Shown piece by piece: positions 1 through 9,715 of a DNA stretch of 64,000 nucleotides. A program made the position numbers and the translations under genes. The stretch is from contig NZ_CP020100.1 in the NCBI RefSeq assembly GCF_002056295.1, positions 1,139,501-1,203,500 of the forward strand, written 5' to 3'. This DNA comes from Halopseudomonas phragmitis. GTDB lineage: Bacteria > Pseudomonadota > Gammaproteobacteria > Pseudomonadales > Pseudomonadaceae. How positions within the stretch are numbered: position 1 is the stretch's first letter; each line of letters starts with the position of its first letter. The notes below the pieces were generated by a model, which worked only from the letters and a program-made list of their open reading frames with translations, had not been told where the DNA came from and made no database searches.

Positions 1-1797
1 GATCAGATCCTGCAAATTGTCTGGCTGGCCGGGATCGGGATGATGATTGGGGAAGTTGCCGTCAACCTCGCAATACAGCGGGATCACACTGCAGCCCAGG
101 GCCTCGAACAATTGCTGGGCGATGACCCCGGCAACGCCGTTGCCACAATCAATGACCACCTGCAGGGGGCGGGCCAGGATCACATCGTCGGTGATCTGGC
201 GCAGATAGGCGTCCAGCAAATTGAGTTCGCGGCGGCTGCCGGCCCCCTGGCGCAGACTGTTCTGACGCAGCCGCTGATGCAGGCCCTGAATTCGTTCACC
301 GGACAGGGTCTGGCCAGCGATCACCACTTTCAGGCCGTTGTACTCTGGTGGGTTGTGGCTGCCGGTCAGCATCACGCCGGAGCTGGCTTCGCTGGTGTGG
401 GTGGCGTAATACAGCACGGGCGTCGGCACCATACCGATGTCGGTGACGTGACAGCCGCTGTCGACCAGCCCGCGGATCAGGCTTTCCAGCAGTGCCGGGC
501 CGGACAGCCGGCCGTCACGGGCGACTGCGACCTTGGCCTCGCCGTGCTCCAGTGACTCGCTGCCAATGGCCCGGCCGAGCCAGTACAGGCTCTCTTCGGT
601 CAGGCTCTGGCCAACCACGCCACGGATATCGTAGGCGCGAAAGATTTCCGCCGGCAATGCCGGAGCGCCCGACGTTTGGCTCGGTTCGGGCGTACTGCTG
701 ACGCCCATGCCGAACGGGTCTTCGTCATCAACAATATCGATGTCGAGGATGTCAGTGTTCTGGAACAGCGGATTGATCAGGTTTTCGTCGCTCTTGCCCG
801 GTGCCGCGGGCACAGATTCGCGCGCGGGGTTGGGGCCGGGGCTCTGGCCGCTGCGCTTGGCCAGCTGGCTAATGTGCTGAGCCAGCGTTTCCAGTTGTGG
901 CAGGCGCAGGCCGGCAGCCTTGTGGCCGAAGGTCAGCTGGCTGAGAGTCTGGCTATCGGCTTGCAGGCGGCTACTCCAGTTGCGCTGCAACAGCAGCAGA
1001 CCGGCCAGGCTACCCAGCAGGGCCAGTCCGGCAGCCAGCAGCACCAGTAGAGGATTGCTCGGGCTCTTGATCAGTGCCGGGCCGGGAGTGAACTCCAGGC
1101 GCCAGGCTGGGTTGTTGGTTGGCAGGCTGAGTGGCCGGGCGCTGGCCTGGCCACGCTGCCACAGCACCTGCTCGGGCGCGGCGCTGAACTGCTGGATCAA
1201 CCGCAGTTGGCCGACCTCGGGCGGGAGCGCAGGCAGATTGTCGAGCAGCCGGTTGAGTTCGAACACCACCATCAGGCTCCCGCCGATGCGGGCGTTGCCG
1301 GAGGCGCGCAATGGTTTGGCGGTATACAGTCGCCAGTCGTTGCCGACCCGGTGAGCCTCCGGCGCAACAGGCTGGTCGCGCTCGGCGCGGCGCAGCATGT
1401 CGAGCGCGGCGAAGCTCAGCGGCGCTTGCGCATCATCGCGCATGGATGCCCCACCGGGGGCATGGATATAGACCGCCAGGCTGTCGGCAAAGTGGTAGCG
1501 CAGGGTCCGTTGCAGGGCCGCGTTGCCACCCTGTTGTACCGCGACTTGCAACTGGGGGTTGGCGGCCATCTGGGTCAGGTCGGCATCCAGCTGCGCCAGG
1601 GCCTGGTTCAGCGCACTTTGCTGCTGGCTGGCGTAGGCCTGGGTCAGATCCTGCTGATAGCGCCGCTCAGTGTCGCTGATCAGCGCTTGCCAGCAGAGCA
1701 CGGCGGCCAGCAAAATCCCACCGATGGTCAGCAGCAGGGGCAGCAACAGCCCGGAAAACTGCGAAACCCGGGGCGCAGAGGCAGGCTTGTTGTTCAT
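1..1797 (-). CDS. algC: Phosphomannomutase/phosphoglucomutase AlgC, 3' part missing
   Basis: Interconverts mannose/glucose 6- and 1-phosphates for alginate, LPS and rhamnolipid precursors. The first 599 codons are present and the window edge removes the C-terminal part. The N-terminal about 340 residues form a membrane-anchored extension: a hydrophobic segment near residues 12-32, a periplasm-like stretch, and a second segment near 225-245. The catalytic half then starts with the phosphohexomutase N-domain (FRAYDIRGVVG) and the phosphoserine loop TGSHNPPEYNG. The metal-binding DGDGDR loop would lie just past the edge. The long form with an N-terminal extension is known from pseudomonads. It follows dut on the same strand with a 45-nt gap, so co-transcription is likely. 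Confidence 0.93.
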   Translation of the reverse strand, partial: MNNKPASAPRVSQFSGLLLPLLLTIGGILLAAVLCWQALISDTERRYQQDLTQAYASQQQSALNQALAQLDADLTQMAANPQLQVAVQQGGNAALQRTLRYHFADSLAVYIHAPGGASMRDDAQAPLSFAALDMLRRAERDQPVAPEAHRVGNDWRLYTAKPLRASGNARIGGSLMVVFELNRLLDNLPALPPEVGQLRLIQQFSAAPEQVLWQRGQASARPLSLPTNNPAWRLEFTPGPALIKSPSNPLLVLLAAGLALLGSLAGLLLLQRNWSSRLQADSQTLSQLTFGHKAAGLRLPQLETLAQHISQLAKRSGQSPGPNPARESVPAAPGKSDENLINPLFQNTDILDIDIVDDEDPFGMGVSSTPEPSQTSGAPALPAEIFRAYDIRGVVGQSLTEESLYWLGRAIGSESLEHGEAKVAVARDGRLSGPALLESLIRGLVDSGCHVTDIGMVPTPVLYYATHTSEASSGVMLTGSHNPPEYNGLKVVIAGQTLSGERIQGLHQRLRQNSLRQGAGSRRELNLLDAYLRQITDDVILARPLQVVIDCGNGVAGVIAQQLFEALGCSVIPLYCEVDGNFPNHHPDPGQPDNLQDLI

Positions 1798-1842
1798 CGC
1801 GGTGGGGCTCCATGCTCGTTTTTATGTATTGGCGTCAGTGGC

Positions 1843-2298
1843 TCAGTTGCTTCCGGTGTGGCCAAACCCGCCGGCCCCGCGCTGGCTGTCATCGAAACTG
1901 TCGACGATCTCAAGTTTAGCCTGCAGTACCGGTACCAGCACCAGTTGAGCGATCCGCTCGCCCGGCTCGATGCTGAAGGTCTGGTGACCACGATTCCAGC
2001 ACGACACCATCAGTTGGCCCTGGTAGTCGGAGTCGATCAGGCCGACCAGATTGCCCAGCACGATGCCATGTTTGTGGCCCAACCCTGAGCGCGGCAGGAT
2101 CATTGCGGCCAGACCCGGATCGGCAATATGGATGGCCAGCCCGGTGGGCAGCAGCTCGGTCTGCCCGGGTTCCAGAGTCAGGGGCGCGTCGAGCATGGCC
2201 CGCAGGTCCATACCGGCCGAACCTTCAGTGGCATAGTGCGGCAGGGGCCATTGTTGACCTAAACGCGGGTCGAGAATCCGGGCTTGCAGGGCGTGCAT
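1843..2298 (-). CDS. dut: dUTP diphosphatase
   Basis: Hydrolyses dUTP to dUMP and pyrophosphate, keeping uracil out of DNA and supplying dUMP for thymidylate synthesis. The 151-residue product is the normal length for the trimeric family. The conserved motifs are visible in order: GSAGMDLRA, the PRSGLG phosphate-binding motif, [11 protein letters not shown] with the catalytic Asp region, and the Gly-rich C-terminal [10 protein letters not shown]. The ATG is preceded by GAGGAG at good spacing. It lies 9 nt after coaBC and before algC on the same strand, the order found in Pseudomonas. Confidence 0.97.
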   Translation of the reverse strand: MHALQARILDPRLGQQWPLPHYATEGSAGMDLRAMLDAPLTLEPGQTELLPTGLAIHIADPGLAAMILPRSGLGHKHGIVLGNLVGLIDSDYQGQLMVSCWNRGHQTFSIEPGERIAQLVLVPVLQAKLEIVDSFDDSQRGAGGFGHTGSN

Positions 2299-2307
2299 GG
2301 GTACTCC

Positions 2308-3525
2308 TCAGTCTGGGCTGCCGGGCAGGTGCTCGGCGATAAAGGTGATGATTTGGCGGGCCAGCTTGGCTTTGCTGGCGTGGGGCAGAGCATGTTGCTG
2401 CAACTGCCGGTCGATCAGGGTGACCGCGTTGTCATCGCTGTTGAAGCCGATGCCAGGCTGGCTGACGTCATTGGCGATGATCAGGTCGAGATTCTTGCGC
2501 TGTAGCTTGCCGGCGGCGTAGTTGAGTACATCGTCGGTCTCGGCGGCGAAACCGACACACCAGCGCGGGCGCTGGTCGTGGTCAGCCAGCGTGGCGAGGA
2601 TGTCAGGATTGCGCACCAGCGTCAGGGTCAGGCCATCTTCGCAGCCAGGGTCTTTCTTGAGCTTGTTGTCGGCACATTCGGTGGGCCGGTAGTCGGCCAC
2701 CGCCGCCGAAGCAATGAACAGATCGGCCGGCAGCGCCGCTTCGCAGGCGGCCAGCATGTCGCGGGCACTGACCACATCAACGCGCTTGACCCGAGCCGGG
2801 GTCGGCAGGTTGACCGGGCCAGCGACCAGGGTCACCCGGGCGCCAGCTTCGACGGCGGCTTCGGCCAGGGCGAAGCCCATTTTGCCCGAGCTGTAGTTTG
2901 AGAGGTAACGCACCGGGTCCAGCGCCTCACGGGTTGGCCCTGCGTTGATCAAGACGTGCCGGCCGCTGAGCAGCCCGCGTTCAAAACAGTCGGCGGCCTG
3001 GGCGGCGATATCGGCCGGCTCCAGCATTCGCCCTGGGCCGATGTCGCCACAGGCCTGCTCGCCTGCGCCAGGGCCGATGACCTTGATGCCACGGGCCAGC
3101 AAGGTGTCGAGGTTGGCCTGAGTGGCCGGGTCGCGCCACATGGCCTGATTCATTGCCGGGGCAACGGCAACCTGGGCGTCGGTGGCCAGCACCAGGGTGG
3201 TCAGCAGGTCATCGCCCCGGCCCTGGGCCAGGCGCGCCATCAGATCGGCGGTAGCCGGCGCAATCAGCACCAGATCGGCCCAACGGGCCAGCTCGATATG
3301 GCCCATGGCGGCTTCGGCCGCTGGATCAAGCAGTTCGCCGTGCACCGGGTTGCCGGACAGCGCCTGCAGGGTCAGTGGCGTAATGAACTCGCGGGCGCCG
3401 CGGGTCATCACCACCCGCACCTCGGCCCCGGCATCACGCAACCGCCGTACCAGCTCGGCACTTTTATAGGCGGCAATGCCGCCGCTGATGCCCAGAACCA
3501 CCTGTTTGTTGACCAACCGCTGCAT
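2308..3525 (-). CDS. coaBC: Bifunctional phosphopantothenoylcysteine decarboxylase / phosphopantothenate-cysteine ligase
   Basis: Carries out two consecutive steps of coenzyme A synthesis: CTP-dependent coupling of 4'-phosphopantothenate to cysteine (CoaB, C-terminal half) and FMN-dependent decarboxylation (CoaC, N-terminal half). The 405-residue protein starts with the flavoprotein signature [18 protein letters not shown]. It has the PAMNQAMW substrate-clamp motif and the [11 protein letters not shown] segment with the CoaC active-site Cys. The CoaB domain begins near residue 190 ([18 protein letters not shown]). It is divergent from radC and leads the dut-algC genes. Confidence 0.97.
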   Translation of the reverse strand: MQRLVNKQVVLGISGGIAAYKSAELVRRLRDAGAEVRVVMTRGAREFITPLTLQALSGNPVHGELLDPAAEAAMGHIELARWADLVLIAPATADLMARLAQGRGDDLLTTLVLATDAQVAVAPAMNQAMWRDPATQANLDTLLARGIKVIGPGAGEQACGDIGPGRMLEPADIAAQAADCFERGLLSGRHVLINAGPTREALDPVRYLSNYSSGKMGFALAEAAVEAGARVTLVAGPVNLPTPARVKRVDVVSARDMLAACEAALPADLFIASAAVADYRPTECADNKLKKDPGCEDGLTLTLVRNPDILATLADHDQRPRWCVGFAAETDDVLNYAAGKLQRKNLDLIIANDVSQPGIGFNSDDNAVTLIDRQLQQHALPHASKAKLARQIITFIAEHLPGSPD

Positions 3526-3671
3526 GCTCGACTCCCGGCCAGAAACTGATGGCTAAGATATCACAGGGGCCCAGACTGTGCGCTGGTACCCGGTCACAGG
3601 CTGACAAAGCTGATAGCCTGTGGCCATTGAGGCGCACAGGGGGTGCGCCAACCGGGCAGGGAGCCTGAATC

Positions 3672-4346
3672 ATGCCAATCACTGACTGGCCGCTGGCCGA
3701 GCGGCCACGGGAAAAGCTGCTTAATCAGGGCGCTGCGGCGCTGTCCGACGCCGAGCTGCTGGCAATCTTTCTGCGTACCGGGCTGCCTGGGCGTAGCGCG
3801 GTTGATCTGGCGCGCGATCTGCTCAGCGCCTTCGGTAGCCTGCGGGCCCTGCTGCAGGCCGATCTCAAGGGCTTTTGTGTGCATGCCGGGCTGGGGCCAG
3901 CCAAGTACGTGCAGTTGCAGGCTGTGATGGAAATGGCCCGCCGGCACTTATACGAAGAACTGCAGCGTGGTGACGCACTGACCTCGCCGGGCGCGGTGCG
4001 ACGTTACCTGAAAAGCCGCCTGGCGGCCTTGCCTCACGAAGTGTTTGCCTGCCTGTTCCTGGACAACCAGCACCGGGTGATTGCCTTCGAGGAGTTGTTC
4101 CGCGGCACCTTGGACAGCGCCAGTGTTTATCCCCGCGAGGTGCTCAAGCGGGCGCTGGCCCACAACGCCGCTGCGTTGATTCTGACCCATAACCATCCGT
4201 CGGGTGTGAGCGAGCCGAGCCAGGCTGATGTGCAACTGACCCGGCGCCTGCGCGAAGCGCTGGGACTGGTGGATATCAGGGTGCTCGACCATCTGGTGGT
4301 GGGCGATGGCGAGCCGCTGTCACTGGCTGAACGCGGGTTGATGTAA
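3672..4346 (+). CDS. radC: RadC family JAB/MPN-domain protein
   Basis: A 224-residue RadC/YicR-type protein whose cellular role is not settled; the old DNA-repair assignment has been questioned. A helix-hairpin-helix-like N-terminal part ([12 protein letters not shown], then [13 protein letters not shown]) is followed by the JAB1/MPN metalloprotease-like domain. That domain carries the metal-binding HNHPSG motif and a downstream Asp. The start has GGGAG about 8 nt upstream. It is divergent from coaBC and precedes rpmB, the arrangement seen in Pseudomonas and Escherichia. Confidence 0.95.
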   Translation: MPITDWPLAERPREKLLNQGAAALSDAELLAIFLRTGLPGRSAVDLARDLLSAFGSLRALLQADLKGFCVHAGLGPAKYVQLQAVMEMARRHLYEELQRGDALTSPGAVRRYLKSRLAALPHEVFACLFLDNQHRVIAFEELFRGTLDSASVYPREVLKRALAHNAAALILTHNHPSGVSEPSQADVQLTRRLREALGLVDIRVLDHLVVGDGEPLSLAERGLM

Positions 4347-4357
4347 GTGAAAAATCA

Positions 4358-4386
4358 TTGCTTGTGGGGGCCGGTTTTGGTATAAA
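4358..4386 (+). promoter_or_regulatory. Sigma-70 type promoter for rpmB-rpmG
   Basis: TTGCTT (4358-4363) and TATAAA (4381-4386) are separated by exactly 17 nt, a close match to the housekeeping promoter consensus. The site begins just after radC ends and lies about 140 nt before rpmB, leaving a long untranslated leader. Confidence 0.7.
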
Positions 4387-4526
4387 GCTCCGCTCTTCTC
4401 GGGGCTGCGCCTGTAACTGTGCATTTTTATTACGGGTTTGGCGTGATCGGTTGCCCCGGCTGGACAACAGATTCTTTTAGGCTTCCAACCAGTTAGGGTT
4501 GGGTAAGTGGTTGGAGAGGGTTAACC

Positions 4527-4763
4527 ATGTCTCGAGTATGTCAGGTAACCGGCAAAGGGCCGGCCGTCGGGAACAATGTTTCCCACGCGAACAACAAGAC
4601 CAAGCGTCGTTTTCTGCCGAACCTGCAGTATCATCGCTTCTGGGTTGAGTCGGAAAAGCGTTTCGTGCGTCTGCGCACTTCTGCCAAAGGCATGCGCATT
4701 ATCGACAAGCGTGGTATCGATGTCGTTCTGGCCGAAATCCGCGGTCGCGGCGAAAAAGTTTAA
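4527..4763 (+). CDS. rpmB: 50S ribosomal protein L28
   Basis: Structural protein of the large ribosomal subunit, 78 residues, the usual bacterial length. It starts with the family signature [11 protein letters not shown] and continues with the [15 protein letters not shown] segment. A GGAGAGGG Shine-Dalgarno lies 6-8 nt upstream. rpmG follows after 11 nt, giving the conserved rpmBG operon. Confidence 0.98.
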   Translation: MSRVCQVTGKGPAVGNNVSHANNKTKRRFLPNLQYHRFWVESEKRFVRLRTSAKGMRIIDKRGIDVVLAEIRGRGEKV

Positions 4764-4774
4764 GGAGCATCATC

Positions 4775-4930
4775 ATGCGTGAATTGATTCGTTTGGTGTC
4801 TTCTGCCGGTACTGGTCACTTCTACACTACCGACAAGAACAAGCGCACTACTCCCGACAAGATCGAAATCAAGAAATTCGATCCGGTTGTGCGCAAGCAC
4901 GTGATGTATAAGGAAGCCAAGATCAAATAA
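4775..4930 (+). CDS. rpmG: 50S ribosomal protein L33
   Basis: A 51-residue large-subunit protein. It reads [17 protein letters not shown] at the start and ends in YKEAKIK. The Cys pairs of zinc-binding L33 variants are absent, so this is the zinc-independent form. Its Shine-Dalgarno (TAAGGAG) overlaps the rpmB stop codon, which fits translational coupling. Confidence 0.97.
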   Translation: MRELIRLVSSAGTGHFYTTDKNKRTTPDKIEIKKFDPVVRKHVMYKEAKIK

Positions 4931-4947
4931 GATCTTTGCGACCTGAC

Positions 4948-4976
4948 AAAAAAACCCGCCTCGGCGGGTTTTTTTG
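4948..4976 (+). terminator. Rho-independent terminator after rpmG
   Basis: A perfect 8-bp stem, AACCCGCC / GGCGGGTT (4953-4970), with a 2-nt loop followed by a T run. It is preceded by an A run, so it can also stop the M23 peptidase transcript arriving from the opposite strand. Confidence 0.9.
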
Positions 4977-4998
4977 TGGCTTGTGGCATGTGAGGCGC

Positions 4999-5916
4999 TT
5001 AGCGTTCCCCGTCACCGCCCAAGGCAAAGTTCGGCATGCTGTTGACCGGCTGGGCGAACTCGAAGGGAATCGACACGGTATTCAGGCCGACATTCTTCTG
5101 CACCACGAAGTGCAGATGCGGGCCGGTACTGTTGCCGGTGTTGCCAGACTGGGCAATCTGGGTTCCGGCCCGCACCCACTGGCCTTCCTGTACCGCCACC
5201 GAATGGCGCTTGAGGTGCAGGTAAACGCTCATGGTGCCGTCGGCATGCAGCAGCCGGACGAAGTTGCCGGCCGGGTTGTTGCCACGCCCGCTTTGATTAT
5301 TCTCGATCTTTATCACCATGCCGTCGCGGGCGGCCAGAATAGGCGTGCCCTCGGGCATGGCGATATCGATGGCGTAGCGGCCTTTGGGGCCGGTATGGCT
5401 GTAGCGCCCGCCGGGGCCCTGGGTCATGCGGAACGGGCCACCGCGCCAGGGCAGGGGGTAATGGCTCAGGCTGTGCTCGGCCCGTGGATCGCCAATGGCG
5501 TGGCGCAGGCGGTACTGGTAACGCGGTGTACCGGTTCCAGTGGGAGCCAGGGTTACCAGGCGGATCTGCTGGCGCGGCGGCAGCACCCAGCGTACCGGTT
5601 GCTCGGGCGCGCCGCTGAGGTGCTGTACTGAGTGGACTTCCAGCTCGATCTCGACCGGCGCATACAGGTCATTGTGGACGATCAGGGTTTCGCCGCCGGC
5701 GTGCTTGTGACTACGCACGTAAACCTGCTTGTCGAAGGTTTCAACCATGCGGTCACGGAATACAAAGACCTGGGCGCCAGGAGTAGCCCGGTCGGTATAG
5801 GTGACTACACCGTTTTCATCGGTGTACTTGTAGATGGTCGACGCCAGCCCACACGGGCTGCCGGCCAACAGGGCCAGGCCCAGAACCCAGGTACGCATCC
5901 AATGCCAAACCTTCAT
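4999..5916 (-). CDS. Secreted M23-family (LytM) peptidase with DUF4124 N-terminal domain
   Basis: Probable envelope zinc endopeptidase acting on peptidoglycan cross-bridges or another periplasmic substrate. The product is 305 residues from the ATG at 5916; a GTG two codons upstream is also possible. A signal peptide occupies residues 1 to about 26, followed by a DUF4124-type segment (IYKYTDENGVVTYTDR). The C-terminal LytM domain carries the zinc ligands: His in SHTG, Asp in AIDI, and the closing GPHLHF motif. All catalytic positions are present, so it is likely active rather than a degenerate EnvC-type activator. It is convergent with rpmG. Confidence 0.9.
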   Translation of the reverse strand: MKVWHWMRTWVLGLALLAGSPCGLASTIYKYTDENGVVTYTDRATPGAQVFVFRDRMVETFDKQVYVRSHKHAGGETLIVHNDLYAPVEIELEVHSVQHLSGAPEQPVRWVLPPRQQIRLVTLAPTGTGTPRYQYRLRHAIGDPRAEHSLSHYPLPWRGGPFRMTQGPGGRYSHTGPKGRYAIDIAMPEGTPILAARDGMVIKIENNQSGRGNNPAGNFVRLLHADGTMSVYLHLKRHSVAVQEGQWVRAGTQIAQSGNTGNSTGPHLHFVVQKNVGLNTVSIPFEFAQPVNSMPNFALGGDGER

Positions 5917-5980
5917 GCTCACCGGAACTTGATTTTTTGGGGTGCGCCGCAGGTCCCGGTTAGCCGCGGCGCAGCCTTAT

Positions 5981-7168
5981 TTATTGTGCTGGCGCAGGCT
6001 GCAGCGAGTAGGTTCGCAGAGTGGCGGCGAATTCCTGCAATGCCTTGATGCCGCTGGCTTCGGCCTGCTGGCACCAGTCGCGCAGCGCCTGCAGCATGTC
6101 GTGCCCGTTGGCGCTGGTGCGCCCCCAGATCTGTTGCAGCGCCAGGCGCTTCTCGTAAATGACCTTAAGCGCCTGACTGTGATCAAGCATCCGCTCAATG
6201 CGCTCTTGCTGCTGGTTGCCCAGCAGGCTGGTTTCCCGGCTGAGAAGCTTCTTGGCGCGGCGGAACAGATGGCGCACCGAGGCATCGACCCGGTCCAGCT
6301 CCTGCTGGACCAGCGGCTTGATCACCAGCTTGCGATACTGCGCCATGATCTGGAAGCGGTTGTTGAGAATCGCCATGGCGGTGTCCATGTCCAGGGTCTT
6401 CTTGCCCTCGACCCGATGGGCGATCGGCGCGGTGCGGCGGACTTTGGCCAGCCGGAACAGGCTGAACAGGCGAATCCACATCCAGCCCAGATCGAACTCC
6501 CATTTCTTGACCGACAGCTTGGCCGAGTTCGGGTAGGTGTGGTGGTTGTTGTGCAGCTCCTCACCGCCGATCAGAATGCCCCAGGGCAGAATATTGGTGG
6601 CGGCGTCCTTGCACTCGAAGTTGCGGTACCCCACGGCATGGCCAAGGCCGTTGACCACGCCAGCAGCCAGTACCGGAATCCACAGCATCTGGATGGCCCA
6701 CACGGTGATGCCCAGGACCCCGAACAGGGCCAGGTCGATCAGGGCCATCAGGGTTACCCCAGCAATCGGGAAGCGGCTGTAGACGTTGCGCTCCATCCAG
6801 TCATCTGGGCAGTTCTTGCCGTAGATGCGTAGGGTGTCTTCGTTTTTGGCCTCGGCCATGTACAATTCGGCGCCTTTGCGCAGCACAGTCCACAGCCCTT
6901 TGTGTACCGGGCTGTGCGGATCGTCAGGGGTTTCGCACTTGGCGTGGTGTTTGCGGTGAATCGCGGTCCACTCGCGGGTGTTCATGCTGGTGGTCAGCCA
7001 CAGCCAGAAACGGAAGAAGTGTTGCAGGGCCGGATGCAGCTCCAGCGAGCGATGGGCCGAATAGCGATGCAGGTAAACCGTGACACTGACGATGGTGATA
7101 TGCGTCAGGACCAGGGTAATCAGCACCAGTTGCCAGACCGAAAGATCGAGAAGACCGTTGTACCACAT
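5981..7168 (-). CDS. desB: Membrane fatty-acid desaturase (delta-9 acyl-CoA type, DesB-like)
   Basis: An integral-membrane di-iron desaturase that introduces a cis double bond into acyl chains, probably of exogenous acyl-CoA. The chosen start at 7168 gives MWYNGLLDLSVW and 395 residues, the size of Pseudomonas DesB. The frame stays open upstream to 7309, but that stretch overlaps the divergent promoter region and is not membrane-like. The three histidine boxes are present: HRYSAH, HRKHH and HNNHH. Hydrophobic segments lie near residues 8-30, 50-60 and 150-195, and the last 130 residues form a soluble helical tail. It is divergent from the PAS-GGDEF-EAL gene. The symbol rests on similarity to PA4888; the exact substrate is an inference. 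Confidence 0.88.
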   Translation of the reverse strand: MWYNGLLDLSVWQLVLITLVLTHITIVSVTVYLHRYSAHRSLELHPALQHFFRFWLWLTTSMNTREWTAIHRKHHAKCETPDDPHSPVHKGLWTVLRKGAELYMAEAKNEDTLRIYGKNCPDDWMERNVYSRFPIAGVTLMALIDLALFGVLGITVWAIQMLWIPVLAAGVVNGLGHAVGYRNFECKDAATNILPWGILIGGEELHNNHHTYPNSAKLSVKKWEFDLGWMWIRLFSLFRLAKVRRTAPIAHRVEGKKTLDMDTAMAILNNRFQIMAQYRKLVIKPLVQQELDRVDASVRHLFRRAKKLLSRETSLLGNQQQERIERMLDHSQALKVIYEKRLALQQIWGRTSANGHDMLQALRDWCQQAEASGIKALQEFAATLRTYSLQPAPAQ

Positions 7169-7307
7169 AGAGCAGTTGAACCTCAGTAAGGTAGGGAGCC
7201 TAGTTGCCTCGATTATGGACCAACAATATGGCAATTGACATGACCGTGGGTCGAGTCGTGGCCAACTGCTATAGTGGATCAACGACCGTACAGGAAGGTT
7301 CGGCCAC

Positions 7308-9590
7308 ATGACCTCAACGCGCAGCGCCTGGCATATTACCCTGATCTATCTGGGCGTTTCCGTGCTGTGGATCCTGTTTAGCGATCAGGCTTTGGTGATA
7401 CTTGGCCTGGACGAACAGACTCAACAGCGCCTGCAAACCTACAAGGGACTGGTGTTCGTCAGCTTCACCGCGACGCTGATTTTCTTCGTCGTGCGTGGCC
7501 ACTTGCGCCGCCTACAGCAGCAGGGCCGGGCTCTGCTGCGTAGCGAAGAGCGCTTCGATCTGGCGCTCAGTGGCTCCAATGACGGGGTCTGGGACTGGGA
7601 CTTCGAGATCGGGCAGGGGTTCTTTTCCAGTCGCTGCAAGGCCATCATCGGTTACCCAGTCGATGCCCAGCTCGATGTGCGCCAGGCATGGCTCAAGCGC
7701 CTGCACCCCAGTGACCGCAAGGCCGCCCTGACAGCCCTGCGTGAGCACCTGCTGGGGGACACACCCCGTTACAATCACACGCACCGCATTCGTCATGGCG
7801 AAGGCCACTTCATCTGGATTCAAGCCAGCGGCCGGGCAATCAGGGATGAGCGCGGCCTGCCACAGCGGATTGTCGGCATCGTGCGCGACGTCTCCGAGCT
7901 CAAGAACAATGAAGAGCGCCTGCGTCAGGCCGCAGTGGTGTTCGACAATACCAAGGAAGGGGTGGTCGTCACTGACGCCCACAACCGCATCCTCAACGTC
8001 AATCATGCCTTCTGCCGGATCACCGGCTACAGCCGGGATCAGGTGCTGGGCCAAAACCCCGGGCTGCTCAAGTCGGGTTGGCACAATGACAGCTTCTATC
8101 AGGAAATGTGGACCCAGCTGCAAGCGACCGGCAGTTGGCAGGGCGAGATCTGGAACCGACGCAAGAACAGCGAGATCTACCCCCAGTGGCAGACCATCAA
8201 CGCCGTCTATGACAGCGACGGCCGGCTGACTCATTACGTGGCGGTATTCGCCGACCTCAGTCAGCTCAAACGCTCGCAACAGGAAATCGACTTCCTCGCC
8301 CACCACGATCCACTGACCCGGTTGCCCAACCGCCTGCTGATCATGGAGCGTCTGAACAATGCGGTACTGCGGGCACGCCGGCACAACCACCGGCTGGGCC
8401 TGATCTCGATTGACCTGGACCGGTTCAAGAACGTCAACGACAGTCTTGGCCACAGCGCCGGTGATGAACTGCTACGTATCGCCGCCGAGCGGATGACCGC
8501 ACTGTGCCGTGAAGAGGATACCCTGGCGCGTCTGGGCGGCGACGAGTTTGTCATGCTGGTGGATCAGCTTGAGCAGGTTGAGGAACTGGCGGTGATCGCC
8601 CAGCGCATACAGCAGGCCTATACCCGGCCGTTCGACATAGCCGGCCAGCGCATCCACATCAGCGTCAGTCTTGGCCTCAGCGTATTCCCCGATGACTGCC
8701 AGGACGCTGGCGACCTGCTCAAGAATGCCGATACCGCCGTCAGTCAGGCCAAGAACAGCGGGCGCAACAGTTACGCCTTCTACACCCAGGCCCTGACCGA
8801 GCGGGCTCGCCGCCAGCTAGCGCTGGAATCGAACCTGCATCAGGCTCTGGCCCAGCAGCAGTTGCGGGTCTATTACCAGCCCCTGATTGAACTGCACAGC
8901 GGGCGGCTAAGTGGTTTTGAGGCGCTGGTGCGCTGGCAGCATCCGGAGCTGGGCATGGTCGCCCCCGATGAGTTCTTGCCCGTCGCCCAGCGTGCCGGAC
9001 TTATGGGCCTGATCGATGAATATGTACTCAGCCAGGCCTGCCGGCAAATGCGCACCTGGCTGGATGCCGGCTACCAACTGGGCACCATGGCGGTCAACAT
9101 GTCCGGCTACTGGCTAGAACGTGGTCAGGTACTGGGCAGTGTCGAACAGGCCCTGCACGAGGCCGGCCTGGCGGCCGATTACCTGGAGCTTGAAGTGACT
9201 GAAAGCGAAATCATGCAGCATGGCGAACAGTGTATTGAGCTGCTCGATGCATTGCGCCAGCGCGGCGTGCGGCTGTCGATCGACGACTTCGGTACCGGTT
9301 ATTCCTCACTGCTGCGGCTCAAGCGCCTGCCGGTCAACAAGCTCAAGATCGACCGTGGCTTCATCGTCGACTTGCCCGGCGACAGCAACGACAGCGCCAT
9401 CGCCCGCGCCATCATCGCCCTGGCCCAAAGCCTGCAACTGCAGGTCACCGCCGAAGGCATCGAAACCGAAGCCCAGCAAACACTACTGCGCGAACTGGGC
9501 TGCGACATCGGCCAAGGCTACTTCTTCAGCCGGCCCCTGCCGGCCCAGCAACTGCAAGGACTGTTGCAGGGGACGCGTATCGAGGCATAG
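7308..9590 (+). CDS. Membrane PAS-PAS-GGDEF-EAL protein (c-di-GMP turnover)
   Basis: A 760-residue signalling protein. Two hydrophobic segments (about 9-33 and 47-63) frame a very short periplasmic loop. Two PAS domains follow (about 80-195 and 205-320), then a GGDEF domain with intact GGDEF at 410-414, and an EAL domain with EAL at 538-540 and the DDFGTGYSSL catalytic loop. Both the cyclase and the phosphodiesterase motifs look intact, so the net direction cannot be read from sequence. Input is probably sensed by the PAS domains. AGGAAGG precedes the ATG. A hairpin follows the gene. Confidence 0.93.
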   Translation: MTSTRSAWHITLIYLGVSVLWILFSDQALVILGLDEQTQQRLQTYKGLVFVSFTATLIFFVVRGHLRRLQQQGRALLRSEERFDLALSGSNDGVWDWDFEIGQGFFSSRCKAIIGYPVDAQLDVRQAWLKRLHPSDRKAALTALREHLLGDTPRYNHTHRIRHGEGHFIWIQASGRAIRDERGLPQRIVGIVRDVSELKNNEERLRQAAVVFDNTKEGVVVTDAHNRILNVNHAFCRITGYSRDQVLGQNPGLLKSGWHNDSFYQEMWTQLQATGSWQGEIWNRRKNSEIYPQWQTINAVYDSDGRLTHYVAVFADLSQLKRSQQEIDFLAHHDPLTRLPNRLLIMERLNNAVLRARRHNHRLGLISIDLDRFKNVNDSLGHSAGDELLRIAAERMTALCREEDTLARLGGDEFVMLVDQLEQVEELAVIAQRIQQAYTRPFDIAGQRIHISVSLGLSVFPDDCQDAGDLLKNADTAVSQAKNSGRNSYAFYTQALTERARRQLALESNLHQALAQQQLRVYYQPLIELHSGRLSGFEALVRWQHPELGMVAPDEFLPVAQRAGLMGLIDEYVLSQACRQMRTWLDAGYQLGTMAVNMSGYWLERGQVLGSVEQALHEAGLAADYLELEVTESEIMQHGEQCIELLDALRQRGVRLSIDDFGTGYSSLLRLKRLPVNKLKIDRGFIVDLPGDSNDSAIARAIIALAQSLQLQVTAEGIETEAQQTLLRELGCDIGQGYFFSRPLPAQQLQGLLQGTRIEA

Positions 9591-9602
9591 AAAAAAATCA
9601 GG

Positions 9603-9627
9603 CCATGCGACATGGATTGTCGCATGG
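9603..9627 (+). terminator. Stem-loop after the GGDEF-EAL gene
   Basis: A perfect 10-bp stem, CCATGCGACA / TGTCGCATGG, with a 5-nt loop, beginning 12 nt after the stop codon and preceded by an A run. There is no T tract directly after it. It may therefore be a weak terminator or an mRNA 3'-end stabiliser separating this gene from the cas operon. Confidence 0.5.
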
Positions 9628-9667
9628 TATGGCTAGCCTGTTTCTTGGTTCAGGCAACGGCATGTTG

Positions 9668-9698
9668 CTTTGCCAGGTGGGTGGCAAAGTGCTACAAG
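9668..9698 (+). promoter_or_regulatory. Candidate cas operon promoter overlapped by a dyad
   Basis: An 8-bp inverted repeat, CTTTGCCA (9668-9675) and TGGCAAAG (9682-9689) with a 6-nt spacer, overlaps a promoter-like pair TTGCCA (9670-9675) and TACAAG (9693-9698) at 17-nt spacing. The predicted start would be only 10-20 nt before cas3. A regulator bound to the dyad would block the promoter. The regulator is unknown. Confidence 0.45.
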
Positions 9699-9715
9699 TA
9701 AAAAGGTGAACAAGG

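Noticed and set aside
7169..7309. Upstream in-frame extension of the desaturase by 47 codons
   Set aside because: It would run across the divergent promoter region to the neighbouring start; the extra residues do not resemble a membrane protein, and DesB proteins start at MWYNGL.
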